Shown here piece after piece: positions 25,008 to 33,878 of a stretch of 41,632 bases of DNA (position 1 is its first letter; every line of letters begins with the position of its first letter). Origin of the DNA: Anaeroplasma sp. (GTDB taxonomy: Bacteria; Bacillota_I; Bacilli_A; Acholeplasmatales; Anaeroplasmataceae); contig JALEQD010000010.1 in the NCBI GenBank assembly GCA_022768655.1, positions 1 through 41,632 on the forward strand, written 5' to 3'. Below the pieces are notes generated by a model, which was given only the letters and a program-made list of their open reading frames with translations, was not told the origin of the DNA and searched no databases. The translations under genes and the position numbers were made by a program.

Positions 25008-27698
25008 TTATTTATAAGATTTTAATAAATATCCTTCTTCATATGTTGTATTTATTCCAACCTTATATTTTGAATTTAAAAGATTAGATTCTAAATTATC
25101 TAAGCTAATTATTTTTTGAACAAATGGTGCTTTATTATCATTTGTTCTAAAGAAGAACTCATCATAATCTAATGAACCATTTTTTGAAAATTGTTCATTA
25201 TCATCAAATGATGAACCTGTATATACTGAATCAGTTGGTTCTACCTGATAGCTACAATTAATTAGTTTTGCACCACCAGCACCAATTCCATCATTATTCT
25301 TTAAAAGACTATAAATTCCTTTAAAAATACAGTTTTCTGAATATATTGAACCATCACAGCCTACAACAAAGCCTTGAGATACTAATGCACATTTCCATGA
25401 GCTATTTATATTTGATACTTTACTTGCCACGTTTGCTGTTTTTAATTCAGTACGGTAAGTATAATATTCTGAATTATCAAATATTGAATTTGTTACATAT
25501 GCATTTCCACCACGAACCTTTGGTAGACGATCCTCTATATTTTTAAAATAACAATTATCAATTGATAATGTTAAATTATAATTATAAGTTAAATCATCAT
25601 TACCATTACCAGTATCACCACATAGGAATGCTTTCTTTTGAGGAATCGCAATGCCATAAATAATTTGTTCTTTTGTTATTCCTGCATCTCTTAATGCTTT
25701 GTAATATAAATAATTATTATTACCTGCTTGATAATCAGCTTCTATTTCTGCCATCATTTTCATTAAATAGCCATTAGGATCATCACTACCAGCTTTAAAA
25801 TTACACCAAGAAATATGAACATTTGATGTATTATCACTTCCATATGGAGCATATTTATATGTACCTAATGTATCCTGAGTTGTATTAGCTATATCAATTT
25901 GACCATCATATGATTTACCAAATGTACAATGATCAATCCAAATATCATCACTATAGCCTATTTTGAAATATGCCCAACCAAAGGCATCCATATCTCCAAC
26001 CTTTGCGGTTGTTGATAGTTTTGAATCCTCCCATTGCCACATTTCATCCATTTCAATATTTCTAAAGACAACATTTTTACAATAATTAACTTTAAAGCCA
26101 CCATGAGTAATTTTAGAGCCATTTTTTGAATATATTAATAAATCGTTTATTCTTTGAACTAATATTTGACTCATTCCATATTCTTTAAACATAGAAGACA
26201 TTGTGTATGCTGTTTCACTACTTGCCTTTGTGAAATTTTGAACCATATTTGTAGCTTTTGCAGCTTCAGATAATTTATTCCAACCTAATTCTAAATCATT
26301 CATTATTTCAATAACATGAACAGAACCAGGTGAAATTAGCTGTTGTGAATATTCTACTTTAATGTAAGGTGATTCCTCATAATATGTCATTGAAACTGTA
26401 TAATTTGGATCTGTAAATGGTGTATCTACAGGAATTTTTGTAAATGTTCCATCACTATTTTTTAAGAATAATCCTTTATTTAAAGCATTTTGCCAATTTC
26501 CTTCATTTTTTCTTGTGTTATTTCTAACAACATAACCAACCTTATAATATTCCATTTCATTTGTATAATTAGGATTTGAAAATTTCGTATCAGCAGCAAT
26601 TTTTGTAAATGTGCCATCACTATTTTTAACAAATAAACCATTACTTAATAATGTTTTCCAATTTCCTTCATATTTGTGAGCATTTTCAACCTCAACATAA
26701 CCATTATTTTTTATAGATGTTAAATTATTTTCATAGCTTAATTGTGCATTTTTTAAGGCAGTTAAGAATTCATCTGCTGTTCTTACTTGAACATATGCAG
26801 AAGTATTTTCATATATTGAAAAATCAATATCATTTCCTGATAAATATCCCATTTGGGTAGGAATATATGTGATAATGTTTGAAGCAACACTTTTTTCATA
26901 ACGCTTATCATCTGATGCAGCAAAAACTATAATATTATATTCTTCTTTGCTTTCCTTAGGTAATATATATTTAGTATCTGTAGTTACTATTTCTTCATTA
27001 TTAACAGAAACAATATATTTTGATGCATTTTCAATAGCTTCCCATTCAATCATTCCACCTGTATTTTTTACAATTGGGGATTCTAATTGTGTTTCATATT
27101 TAAATGTTAATTTTACAATATCTGAATATTCGCTATCCTTATAATTTTTTAAAGTAGTTATAGCCTTAACCTTAATTTCATAAGTTCCTGAATGATCTGT
27201 TGGAATTTGATATTTTCTTTGTGTTGTAGATAAAGGTTCTTTATCTTCACCATTAATATTTATAATATATCCAGTTGCTAGATCAACAATCTTCCAGCTA
27301 ACCTCTAAATTATTATCACTTACTGTTAAAACTGGTGTATTTAATGATTTTCTTCTATCAATTGTAACCTTTAATTCATCAGAATAATCACTAGTTTTAT
27401 TTTCAATATCAACAGCTTGAACCTTAACAATATATTCTCCATCTTCATCAAAATTAGATAATTCATAGTATGTATTTGTTATATTAGCTCTATCAACACC
27501 ATTAATATTTATTATATATTTTGTAGCATTTTCAACTTTTTCCCATTCAATTTTATCGCTTGATAGGGTTAATACTGGTTTTTTTAATTGTTCTTGTATA
27601 GGATCTGGTGTTGGTGTAGGATTTTCTTCAAGTCCACAAGAGCTTATACCAAATATAAATATAAAAAATAACAATAATAATATAATTTTTTTCTTCAT
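25008..27698 (-). CDS. Pectate lyase (PL1) lipoprotein with FN3-like domains
   Basis: This is an 896-residue secreted, lipid-anchored pectate lyase that should cleave polygalacturonate by beta-elimination. The signal peptide ends in lipobox ISSC. Three FN3-like domains follow (about 35-290: ENATKYIININGV, VDLATGYIININGE, ENASKYIVSVNNE). A pair of 55-residue repeats lies at about 343-440. A parallel beta-helix of family PL1 fills 440-890, with WIDHCTFGKSYDGQIDI (calcium site), VHISWCNF, and EDRLPKVRGG holding the catalytic Arg. The gene interrupts the usual dnaN-yaaA-recF order. It has its own terminator, ribosome binding site and cre site, so it is a self-contained unit and probably glucose-repressed. 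Confidence 0.88.
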   Translation of the reverse strand: MKKKIILLLLFFIFIFGISSCGLEENPTPTPDPIQEQLKKPVLTLSSDKIEWEKVENATKYIININGVDRANITNTYYELSNFDEDGEYIVKVQAVDIENKTSDYSDELKVTIDRRKSLNTPVLTVSDNNLEVSWKIVDLATGYIININGEDKEPLSTTQRKYQIPTDHSGTYEIKVKAITTLKNYKDSEYSDIVKLTFKYETQLESPIVKNTGGMIEWEAIENASKYIVSVNNEEIVTTDTKYILPKESKEEYNIIVFAASDDKRYEKSVASNIITYIPTQMGYLSGNDIDFSIYENTSAYVQVRTADEFLTALKNAQLSYENNLTSIKNNGYVEVENAHKYEGNWKTLLSNGLFVKNSDGTFTKIAADTKFSNPNYTNEMEYYKVGYVVRNNTRKNEGNWQNALNKGLFLKNSDGTFTKIPVDTPFTDPNYTVSMTYYEESPYIKVEYSQQLISPGSVHVIEIMNDLELGWNKLSEAAKATNMVQNFTKASSETAYTMSSMFKEYGMSQILVQRINDLLIYSKNGSKITHGGFKVNYCKNVVFRNIEMDEMWQWEDSKLSTTAKVGDMDAFGWAYFKIGYSDDIWIDHCTFGKSYDGQIDIANTTQDTLGTYKYAPYGSDNTSNVHISWCNFKAGSDDPNGYLMKMMAEIEADYQAGNNNYLYYKALRDAGITKEQIIYGIAIPQKKAFLCGDTGNGNDDLTYNYNLTLSIDNCYFKNIEDRLPKVRGGNAYVTNSIFDNSEYYTYRTELKTANVASKVSNINSSWKCALVSQGFVVGCDGSIYSENCIFKGIYSLLKNNDGIGAGGAKLINCSYQVEPTDSVYTGSSFDDNEQFSKNGSLDYDEFFFRTNDNKAPFVQKIISLDNLESNLLNSKYKVGINTTYEEGYLLKSYK

Positions 27699-27721
27699 TA
27701 TTTTAATTCTCCTTTAAAATT

Positions 27722-27735
27722 TGTAAACGCTTACA
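27722..27735. promoter_or_regulatory. cre (CcpA-binding) site before the pectate lyase gene
   Basis: TGTAAGCGTTTACA on the minus strand fits the Firmicute catabolite-responsive element consensus (TGNAANCGNWWNCA) at every fixed position. It is 24 bases upstream of the lyase start, just downstream of a possible -10 (TATGAT), so binding would block transcription. CcpA itself is not in the window; the regulation is inferred. Confidence 0.8.
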
Positions 27736-27747
27736 ATCATATCAATT

Positions 27748-27773
27748 AAAAAACATAATTATAAAAATTATGC
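27748..27773 (-). terminator. Terminator of dnaA-dnaN
   Basis: CATAATT and AATTATG pair around a 5-base loop, followed on the minus strand by T6. It separates dnaN from the pectate lyase gene. Confidence 0.7.
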
Positions 27774-27794
27774 TTTTAAAATAATATAAATAAA

Positions 27795-28934
27795 TTAATT
27801 CATTCTAACAGGTAAAATTAATTGTGTTAGATTAGCATCATTTTCACCTGTAATAACAAATGGTCTAATTTCACCTGATAAATTTAATGAAACCTCTGTA
27901 GACATAAAGCTACGCAATGCTTCTAATAAATATCTTGAGCTAAAGCCTATTGTTATTGGATTAGATGCTTCAACATTTGTTGGAATGATTTCTTCTTTTG
28001 CATCACCAATTGATGCATTAGTAGAAGATATTTCTATAATTCTATCCTTTTTAATTGATAATTTAATAATACTATATGTAATTTCTTTATCTCTTTCCTT
28101 ATCTCTTGGAGATAATAATGAAACACGTTCAACCGCATCAACTAATTCATCCTTATTGAATTTAATTATAATTGGGAATTCATTAGGAATTAATTTAGAT
28201 GTTGGTGGATAATTACCATCTAATAATCTTGTTTGGAATAAGACATTTTTATATTTAATTAATAATTTATTATTTGAAAAATATAATGATAATTCATCAT
28301 CATATAAATCTATTGCCTTTAAAAGCTCATCTAATGATTTATTTGGAATTGTAATATTAAAATCATTATAATCCTCAATTGAAATTATTTTTTGAGATAA
28401 TCTAAATGAATCTGTTGCGGTAGCAATTAATTTTCCACCTTCATTTTTAAAATTAACACCTGTTAGGATTGGCTTTTTTTCTGATGCTGCAGTAGCAAAA
28501 ACTGTTTCTTTTATTATTTTCTTTAATATTTGAGCATCAAGCTTTAATGGATTTTCTAAGCATACGAAATCTACATTAGGATAATCCATATAATCCATAA
28601 TATGTAATTTATATTCACCACGATCTGCTCTAATTACTAAAATTTTATCATCTATTAAGTATAAATTAACCTTTTTAGAATTAATTTTTCTAATTATTTC
28701 AATAAAAAATTTACCTGGAACTACAGTTTTACCTGGTTCTGTAATTTCTAATGAAACATCATTAATTAAAACCTCAACTGATATATCTGTATTTGATGAT
28801 GTTAAATATAAATCAGAATCTGTTGCTTCAAATTTTATTCCTGTTAGAATTGGCATTGGTGATTTAGCTGGTAAACCACGAGAAATAACATTTAAATTTT
28901 CAAGTAGTATTTCTCGATCAATTGTAATATTCAT
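27795..28934 (-). CDS. dnaN: DNA polymerase III sliding clamp (beta subunit)
   Basis: DnaN forms the ring-shaped clamp that keeps the replicative polymerase on DNA. The 379-residue protein has the three repeated clamp folds, starting MNITIDREILLENL and LPAKSPMPILTGIKFEA, with TAASEKKPILTGVNF at the second domain and GFSSRYLLEALRS near the end. It ends ILPVRMN, matching the usual C-terminal clamp tail. It follows dnaA by 147 bases, a gap that holds DnaA boxes. It is complete with normal length. Confidence 0.96.
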   Translation of the reverse strand: MNITIDREILLENLNVISRGLPAKSPMPILTGIKFEATDSDLYLTSSNTDISVEVLINDVSLEITEPGKTVVPGKFFIEIIRKINSKKVNLYLIDDKILVIRADRGEYKLHIMDYMDYPNVDFVCLENPLKLDAQILKKIIKETVFATAASEKKPILTGVNFKNEGGKLIATATDSFRLSQKIISIEDYNDFNITIPNKSLDELLKAIDLYDDELSLYFSNNKLLIKYKNVLFQTRLLDGNYPPTSKLIPNEFPIIIKFNKDELVDAVERVSLLSPRDKERDKEITYSIIKLSIKKDRIIEISSTNASIGDAKEEIIPTNVEASNPITIGFSSRYLLEALRSFMSTEVSLNLSGEIRPFVITGENDANLTQLILPVRMN

Positions 28935-28989
28935 TGTGATTCCTCCATAAAAAAATTAAATAAATAATATTTGTTATTATTATTAGTAC

Positions 28990-29076
28990 TGTGGATATGT
29001 GGATAAGTCAAAAAAATGACTTAAATACTAGGATAATTATATCATAAATAATGTGGAAAAGAAATAATTATCCACT
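28990..29076. other. oriC sub-region 2: DnaA boxes between dnaA and dnaN
   Basis: TGTGGATAA (28998-29006) is a perfect DnaA box. One-mismatch boxes are TGTGGATAT (28990-28998), TGTGGAAAA (29052-29060) and TTATCCACT (29068-29076). Together with the cluster upstream of dnaA this gives the two-part origin seen in B. subtilis. Confidence 0.75.
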
Positions 29077-29081
29077 TATTT

Positions 29082-30395
29082 CTATACTTTTTTTAGTATT
29101 GAATCTATTGCCATTTTTAATTGTTCGTTGTTTATTAAATCATTTTCCATTTTTTTACAGCCATTCATTATTGTAGTATGGTCTCTACCATTCAAAATAG
29201 ATCCTATTTTTGAATATGTAAGATTATAATGTGTTTTTAAAATATACATCGCAATATGTCTTGGTAATACATATTTTGCACTTCTTGAATTACCTAATAA
29301 ATCAACAACACTAATATTATACATATTAGCAATAATAGATAATGCATCCTCATAATTGTTATTAATTGATGGCTTTTTTGCTTTAATTAATATCTCTAAT
29401 GCCTCTATAGCCATTTTTAAATTAGGCTTTTGCTGATATACCTCTGATACCCATAAAACTCTTGTTAAAGCACCCTCTAGCTCACGAACATTATCTGTAA
29501 AATTTTCAGCAATATAGTTTAATACCTCATCATCAATTTGTATTTCAGATGATTCAGCTAATTTACGCTTTAAAATATTAATTCTTTGATTTAAATCAGG
29601 CTGCTTAATATCAACAGTAATTCCCATTTGGAATCTAGATGTTAAACGATCCATTATTCCATTAAGCTTAGATGCTGGACAATCAGATGTTATAACAATT
29701 TGTTTTTGTCTTGATATCATATCATTAAATAATTTGAAAAATTCCTGTTGTGATGATTTTCCCTTTTCTAGCATTTGTATATCATCGACTAAAAGTACAT
29801 CTAAATTCTCATATTTTTCTTCAAAAGCCTTTAAATTATTATCTCTTGTTGCTTTACCATAATCCTCTAAATATTCATTAGCCTGAACATATAATATTTT
29901 ATTATTAACATCAGAATCAGATATATAATTACCTATTGCCTGCATTAAATGAGTTTTTCCTAATCCTACACCACCAAAAATATATAATGGATTAACAAAT
30001 GTACCAGGATTATCACCAACCTTTAATGCTGTTAAATATCCTAAACGATTAGAATCGCCAACAACTAAAGATTCAAAAGTATAATTTTCATTTAAATTAC
30101 TTTTATTAAGTGTAGTAAATGCTGGTTTTGGTGTTTGAGTAATTTCATTTTCGCAAACAAATCTAAATTTAAGCTTTTTCTTTGTTAAAGAAGATAAAAT
30201 TTCTACAATATTTTTCGCATATAAAGAATTAATTTTAGTTTTTATAAATATACTAGGAGTAAGAACATAAATTATCCCATTTTCTTCTTTAATAACATGC
30301 TTAACATCAGAAAATGTATTATTAAAAGTTTCCTCTGAAAGATTATATGATAATTTATCTAATACCTTATTCCATAAATCTTGATATTCATTCAT
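29082..30395 (-). CDS. dnaA: Chromosomal replication initiator DnaA
   Basis: DnaA binds DnaA boxes and opens oriC. Domain III (AAA+) has Walker A GGVGLGKTHLMQAIGNY (about 140) and Walker B VLLVDDIQ (about 195), followed by sensor motifs (TSDCPASKL). Domain IV at about 350-437 has the DNA-binding signature VLPRHIAMYILKTHYN and GRDHTTIMNGCKK. Domain I is at the N-terminus (MNEYQDLWNKVL); the linker domain II is short. It is 437 residues, near the family norm. DnaA boxes flank the gene on both sides. Confidence 0.97.
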   Translation of the reverse strand: MNEYQDLWNKVLDKLSYNLSEETFNNTFSDVKHVIKEENGIIYVLTPSIFIKTKINSLYAKNIVEILSSLTKKKLKFRFVCENEITQTPKPAFTTLNKSNLNENYTFESLVVGDSNRLGYLTALKVGDNPGTFVNPLYIFGGVGLGKTHLMQAIGNYISDSDVNNKILYVQANEYLEDYGKATRDNNLKAFEEKYENLDVLLVDDIQMLEKGKSSQQEFFKLFNDMISRQKQIVITSDCPASKLNGIMDRLTSRFQMGITVDIKQPDLNQRINILKRKLAESSEIQIDDEVLNYIAENFTDNVRELEGALTRVLWVSEVYQQKPNLKMAIEALEILIKAKKPSINNNYEDALSIIANMYNISVVDLLGNSRSAKYVLPRHIAMYILKTHYNLTYSKIGSILNGRDHTTIMNGCKKMENDLINNEQLKMAIDSILKKV

Positions 30396-30440
30396 AAGTT
30401 ACACCTACAATTCTACATAAATATATCATAAAAAAATACT

Positions 30441-30715
30441 TTATCAACAAAAAGTTTTCCACCAAAAATGTGGATAACTTTTTTACTACACATGGTAAAA
30501 AAAACACAAAAATGTGGATAACTTCGTCAAAAAAAGGCTTAATAACAAGTTTTTTTGAAAAAAATAACAAATTCACTTGTGGAAAAAAATGTTGTTTTTT
30601 TATCCACATTTTACACAATAATACAAAAAAAATATTTAAAAATATAATAAAAAAATATCTTCTTATATATTAAACTTATTTAAAATTAAAAAAAAGTAAA
30701 GAAACAAGCTTATTA
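30441..30715. other. Replication origin oriC (upstream part) with AT-rich unwinding region
   Basis: Perfect DnaA boxes are TGTGGATAA at 30469-30477 and 30513-30521, and TTATCCACA at 30600-30608. One-mismatch boxes are TTATCAACA (30441-30449) and TGTGGAAAA (30578-30586). Next to them, 30609-30715 is almost entirely A+T and could be the unwinding element. The region between dnaA and ispE otherwise has no gene; the ORFs called there are shadows. Box placement is seen; origin function rests on family knowledge. Confidence 0.9.
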
Positions 30716-30767
30716 TTAATTTTTTAGCAGCTAATAAAAGTGGTAATGAATTTAAGTTGAATAAAAT

Positions 30768-30795
30768 AAAAAGGGAAGATTTTCACCTTCCGTTT
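30768..30795 (-). terminator. Terminator of the ispE operon
   Basis: On the minus strand GGAAG-GTGAAAAT-CTTCC is followed by CTTTTTATTTT. It lies 60 bases past the ispE stop and protects oriC from incoming transcription. Confidence 0.65.
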
Positions 30796-30853
30796 TCTCA
30801 ATTATTTTCTTTTTTTTCTTTTAATTCTTTAATTTCATTTTACCTTAAATCTA

Positions 30854-31672
30854 TTATATTGTATAACACAAGCAATGATAAATGTCATTGCTTAATTCTT
30901 TTTCAAGAAGCTTTAATTCCTCATCAGTTGGTTCTAAAATATACATTGTAGGACCACTACCACTAATAAATACTTTATGATTTTTGGAAAGACTTTCATA
31001 AAGATTATTTAATTCTTTTGATATTGATAATGAACTTTTATTCAAATCATTAAAAATATTATCCTTTAATAATTTTAAATCATTATTAGCTAATGCTTTT
31101 TTAATATTATTTATTTTATCTAGCTTTGAAATATTATCATATATATAATTTTGATATACAGCCTTTGTTGATAAGCCTATTTGAGGTTTAATTAAATAAA
31201 CTTTAATTTTTGGAGTGTCAAAATCAAATGGATGAATTATTTCTCCTCTATTTGTACATAATGCTGCCTTATTCCTAATAAAAAATGGTACATCACTACC
31301 AATTAATGCTGCAATTTTTTCTAATTCATCAATTGAAGCATTTACATTATATAATTCATTTAATCCTTTAATTACAAAAGCAGCATCAGTAGATCCTCCT
31401 GCAAGTCCTGCAGCCATTGGAATATTTTTTTCTAATGTAATTTTGACACCGCCATTAATATTAAAATATGATATAAATTCCTTTGCTGCTTTAACACATA
31501 TATTATTTTCTATTTTATCATCAGCTACATAAATATCATTATCAAATTCTAATGTTAATTTATCATATATACTAATAGGTATCATAATATTATTTACTTG
31601 ATGATAACCATCCTTTTCTTCCATAACCTCTAAAGCTAAATTAATTTTAGCATTTGCATATAATTCAACCAT
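30854..31672 (-). CDS. ispE: 4-diphosphocytidyl-2-C-methyl-D-erythritol kinase
   Basis: IspE phosphorylates CDP-ME in the MEP route to isoprenoids. It is a GHMP kinase: LYANAKINLALEV near the start, HQVNNIMIPISIYD, the ATP loop PMAAGLAGGSTDAAFVIKGL (about 86-105), SDVPFFI, and the late FISGSGPTMYIL. The 272-residue length is normal. The start has AAGAGG upstream. It is the last gene in the HD-rnmV-ksgA-yabG-ispE cluster, which keeps the B. subtilis order (without veg and sspF). It shows the organism makes isoprenoids by MEP. Confidence 0.93.
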   Translation of the reverse strand: MVELYANAKINLALEVMEEKDGYHQVNNIMIPISIYDKLTLEFDNDIYVADDKIENNICVKAAKEFISYFNINGGVKITLEKNIPMAAGLAGGSTDAAFVIKGLNELYNVNASIDELEKIAALIGSDVPFFIRNKAALCTNRGEIIHPFDFDTPKIKVYLIKPQIGLSTKAVYQNYIYDNISKLDKINNIKKALANNDLKLLKDNIFNDLNKSSLSISKELNNLYESLSKNHKVFISGSGPTMYILEPTDEELKLLEKELSNDIYHCLCYTI

Positions 31673-31683
31673 TTTTATACCTC

Positions 31684-32451
31684 TTATTTTACTAATAATC
31701 TCATTTTTCCATAGGTTTCTATACCACCAATTCCACCTTTTTTCATTTTTGAAAATGAATATACATTTTGTATATCAATTATTCTGTCAAATGGTGTAAT
31801 TGCCGCAAGAATTGCTACTATTGCAGGATCATATGCTTCTATATTTTTTCTATCAATAGAAGATGCAAAATTAGCACCTGATGCGATTAAAGCTTCAAAA
31901 TTACTTCCACAAGCACCAGCATATACGCATATATCATCTAAGGAATAATATTCTCTAATTTTAATTACTGCCTTCATAAAATTAAGACTATTTCTATAAT
32001 TATTTAAATCATATTTATCCTTTTTGTTATATGAATCATGTCCAGTTAATACAACAATATTAGGTCTATATTTTTGAATTAAAGAAATAATATCCTTATA
32101 AATATTTTCTTCTTGGATAATAATTCCTTGAGCATATAAATTTAATGATTTATATAAATTTAAGCATTTATCTAAATATTCATTATCACTATCAATATGT
32201 AATATTTTTCCTGTGATATGAGAAATTTTATCCTTATAGCTATCAATTATTTTTTTCTGATATTTTCTATCAGCCTCTTCATATTGTGTTAATTCCTCAT
32301 TTTTAATTTCTATTAAATCTGTTATTGGACTATCAGCAATTAATCTAATATATTTTCCTTGTAATATAGCAATATTATCCTTTATATCAATAATAGTAAA
32401 AACAATATCACAATTATATGAAATTCTTCCAACAGTATTTCCGATATTCAT
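31684..32451 (-). CDS. yabG: Sporulation-specific protease YabG
   Basis: YabG is a spore coat-processing cysteine-type protease made in the mother cell late in sporulation; in Bacillus it acts on coat proteins and helps GerQ cross-linking. The protein begins MNIGNTVGRISYNCDIVFTIIDI, and later PNIVVLTGHDSYNK, SIDRKNIEAYDPAIVAILAA and the end GGIGGIETYGKMRLLV are family blocks. The track begins at TTG 32463; ATG 32451, after GGTG, matches the Bacillus N-terminus. About 255 residues, slightly short of B. subtilis (290). Spacing to ksgA is small, so it is probably read from the same mRNA, unlike its sigma-K control in Bacillus. Confidence 0.9.
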   Translation of the reverse strand: MNIGNTVGRISYNCDIVFTIIDIKDNIAILQGKYIRLIADSPITDLIEIKNEELTQYEEADRKYQKKIIDSYKDKISHITGKILHIDSDNEYLDKCLNLYKSLNLYAQGIIIQEENIYKDIISLIQKYRPNIVVLTGHDSYNKKDKYDLNNYRNSLNFMKAVIKIREYYSLDDICVYAGACGSNFEALIASGANFASSIDRKNIEAYDPAIVAILAAITPFDRIIDIQNVYSFSKMKKGGIGGIETYGKMRLLVK

Positions 32452-32488
32452 AACAATCACCAATTTATTTTATGAATTTTAAAATAAA

Positions 32489-33355
32489 TTATGATTGTTG
32501 TTCATTAGATAAATAATCTGATAATTTTATAAAATCATCAATTGATAATTCCTCTGATCTAACATTAATTTTTATATTATTATCAGTTAAATATTTTATA
32601 ATCTTATTTTTTTCATATTTATTAGATAAATTATTAACTAATGTTTTTCTTCTTTGGGAAAAACATTCTTTTATTAATTCAAAGAAAAAAATTTCATTTT
32701 TCACATTATATTTTTTTTCATCATATATATCTAATCTAACAACAGCACTATCAACATTTGGTGCAGGTATAAATACTGTTCTTGGAACATTACATACCTT
32801 TGTTGCAAAACAACGATACTGTATCGCAATTGATAATGCATTATAATCCTTTGTTCTTGGTTTTCCACAAATGCGTAATGCAACCTCAAGCTGCATCATC
32901 ATTACCAATCTTTTTATTTTGTTAGTTGTTGTTAATAATTTAAATATAATAGGAGTAGTAATGTAATATGGTAAATTGGCAACAACATATACATTTTCAT
33001 AATCTTTCAAATATGTATCAATATCATTATCAATATTTACTTCTAATATATCCTTATTTAATATTTTATAATTAGAAAAAGAAGAAAGATTATTTTCTAA
33101 TACTGGAATTAAATCCTTATCTATTTCATAACATAAAACAAAACCAGCCACATCACATAATCTTTCTGTTAGACTTCCTAAACCAGGACCAATTTCTATT
33201 ACAGCATCATTTTTTGTTATAGAAGCACTATCAACAATAGAGGTTAATATGTTTTGATCGGTTAAAAAATTTTGACCAAATTTTTTCTTAGCTTGTAAAT
33301 TATTATCCTGAAGTGCTTTATTAACAAAAGCCTGATTACCTATTTTAGCTGACAT
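32489..33355 (-). CDS. ksgA: 16S rRNA dimethyladenosine transferase KsgA/RsmA
   Basis: KsgA dimethylates two adjacent adenines near the 3' end of 16S rRNA. The methyltransferase fold shows KKFGQNFLTDQNI, VIEIGPGLGSLTERL, VVANLPYYITTPIIFKLL (the NLPY catalytic motif, about 126), and VPRTVFIPAPNVDSAVVRL. A C-terminal helical domain follows. 288 residues, normal. It overlaps rnmV by 16 bases, a conserved pairing. Confidence 0.95.
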   Translation of the reverse strand: MSAKIGNQAFVNKALQDNNLQAKKKFGQNFLTDQNILTSIVDSASITKNDAVIEIGPGLGSLTERLCDVAGFVLCYEIDKDLIPVLENNLSSFSNYKILNKDILEVNIDNDIDTYLKDYENVYVVANLPYYITTPIIFKLLTTTNKIKRLVMMMQLEVALRICGKPRTKDYNALSIAIQYRCFATKVCNVPRTVFIPAPNVDSAVVRLDIYDEKKYNVKNEIFFFELIKECFSQRRKTLVNNLSNKYEKNKIIKYLTDNNIKINVRSEELSIDDFIKLSDYLSNEQQS

Positions 33356-33873
33356 AATAATTCCTCTATATCCTTTCTATTTTTATTAATTAAATTAATC
33401 CTTTTTAAAAAGGTTTTAGCATTTGGCTTTCCAATATTTAATATATTAGATAGCTTATCTCTTAAAGTTGCACTATTTTTACTACCAATTAAACCTAAAT
33501 CATACATATCCTTTAAAAAAAATGTTTCTTCTAATACTTGATTAGAATATACATTTTTTAATGAATCATAAATTGATTGTTTAGATGCATGCTCAATTCC
33601 AACCTTTTTCTTATTGTTACTGATACATTCATTTTTTCTTAAAAATGCATGCTTACAGCTTGGAACGGCCTGTGAAATAATAGTTCTGATTCTTTCACCT
33701 GGACTATCAGGATCAGTAAATATAATAATATTATTTGCCTTTGATAATTCCTTTATACAATTAATAGTATTATTACTTATTTCACTTCCATTTGTAATAA
33801 TACATGAAGCATCTGGAAAAACCTCTTTTACCTTTGCTTCATCATGTATTCCTTCAACTACAATAATATCCAT
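33340..33873 (-). CDS. rnmV: Ribonuclease M5
   Basis: RNase M5 makes mature 5S rRNA from its precursor. The Toprim fold is seen in VVEGIHDEAKVKEVFP (catalytic Glu) and FTDPDSPGERIR (the DxD pair). The following GIEHASKQSIYDSL and the C-terminal KTFLKRINLINKNR are family-like. 177 residues, normal. It overlaps ksgA at its 3' end and lies 5 bases behind the HD gene. Confidence 0.93.
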   Translation of the reverse strand: MDIIVVEGIHDEAKVKEVFPDASCIITNGSEISNNTINCIKELSKANNIIIFTDPDSPGERIRTIISQAVPSCKHAFLRKNECISNNKKKVGIEHASKQSIYDSLKNVYSNQVLEETFFLKDMYDLGLIGSKNSATLRDKLSNILNIGKPNAKTFLKRINLINKNRKDIEELLCQLK

Positions 33874-33878
33874 ATTAT

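Noticed and set aside
30388-30673. Two overlapping ORFs in the oriC region, one per strand
   Set aside because: Built from DnaA boxes and A/T runs, no ribosome binding site, products are low-complexity.
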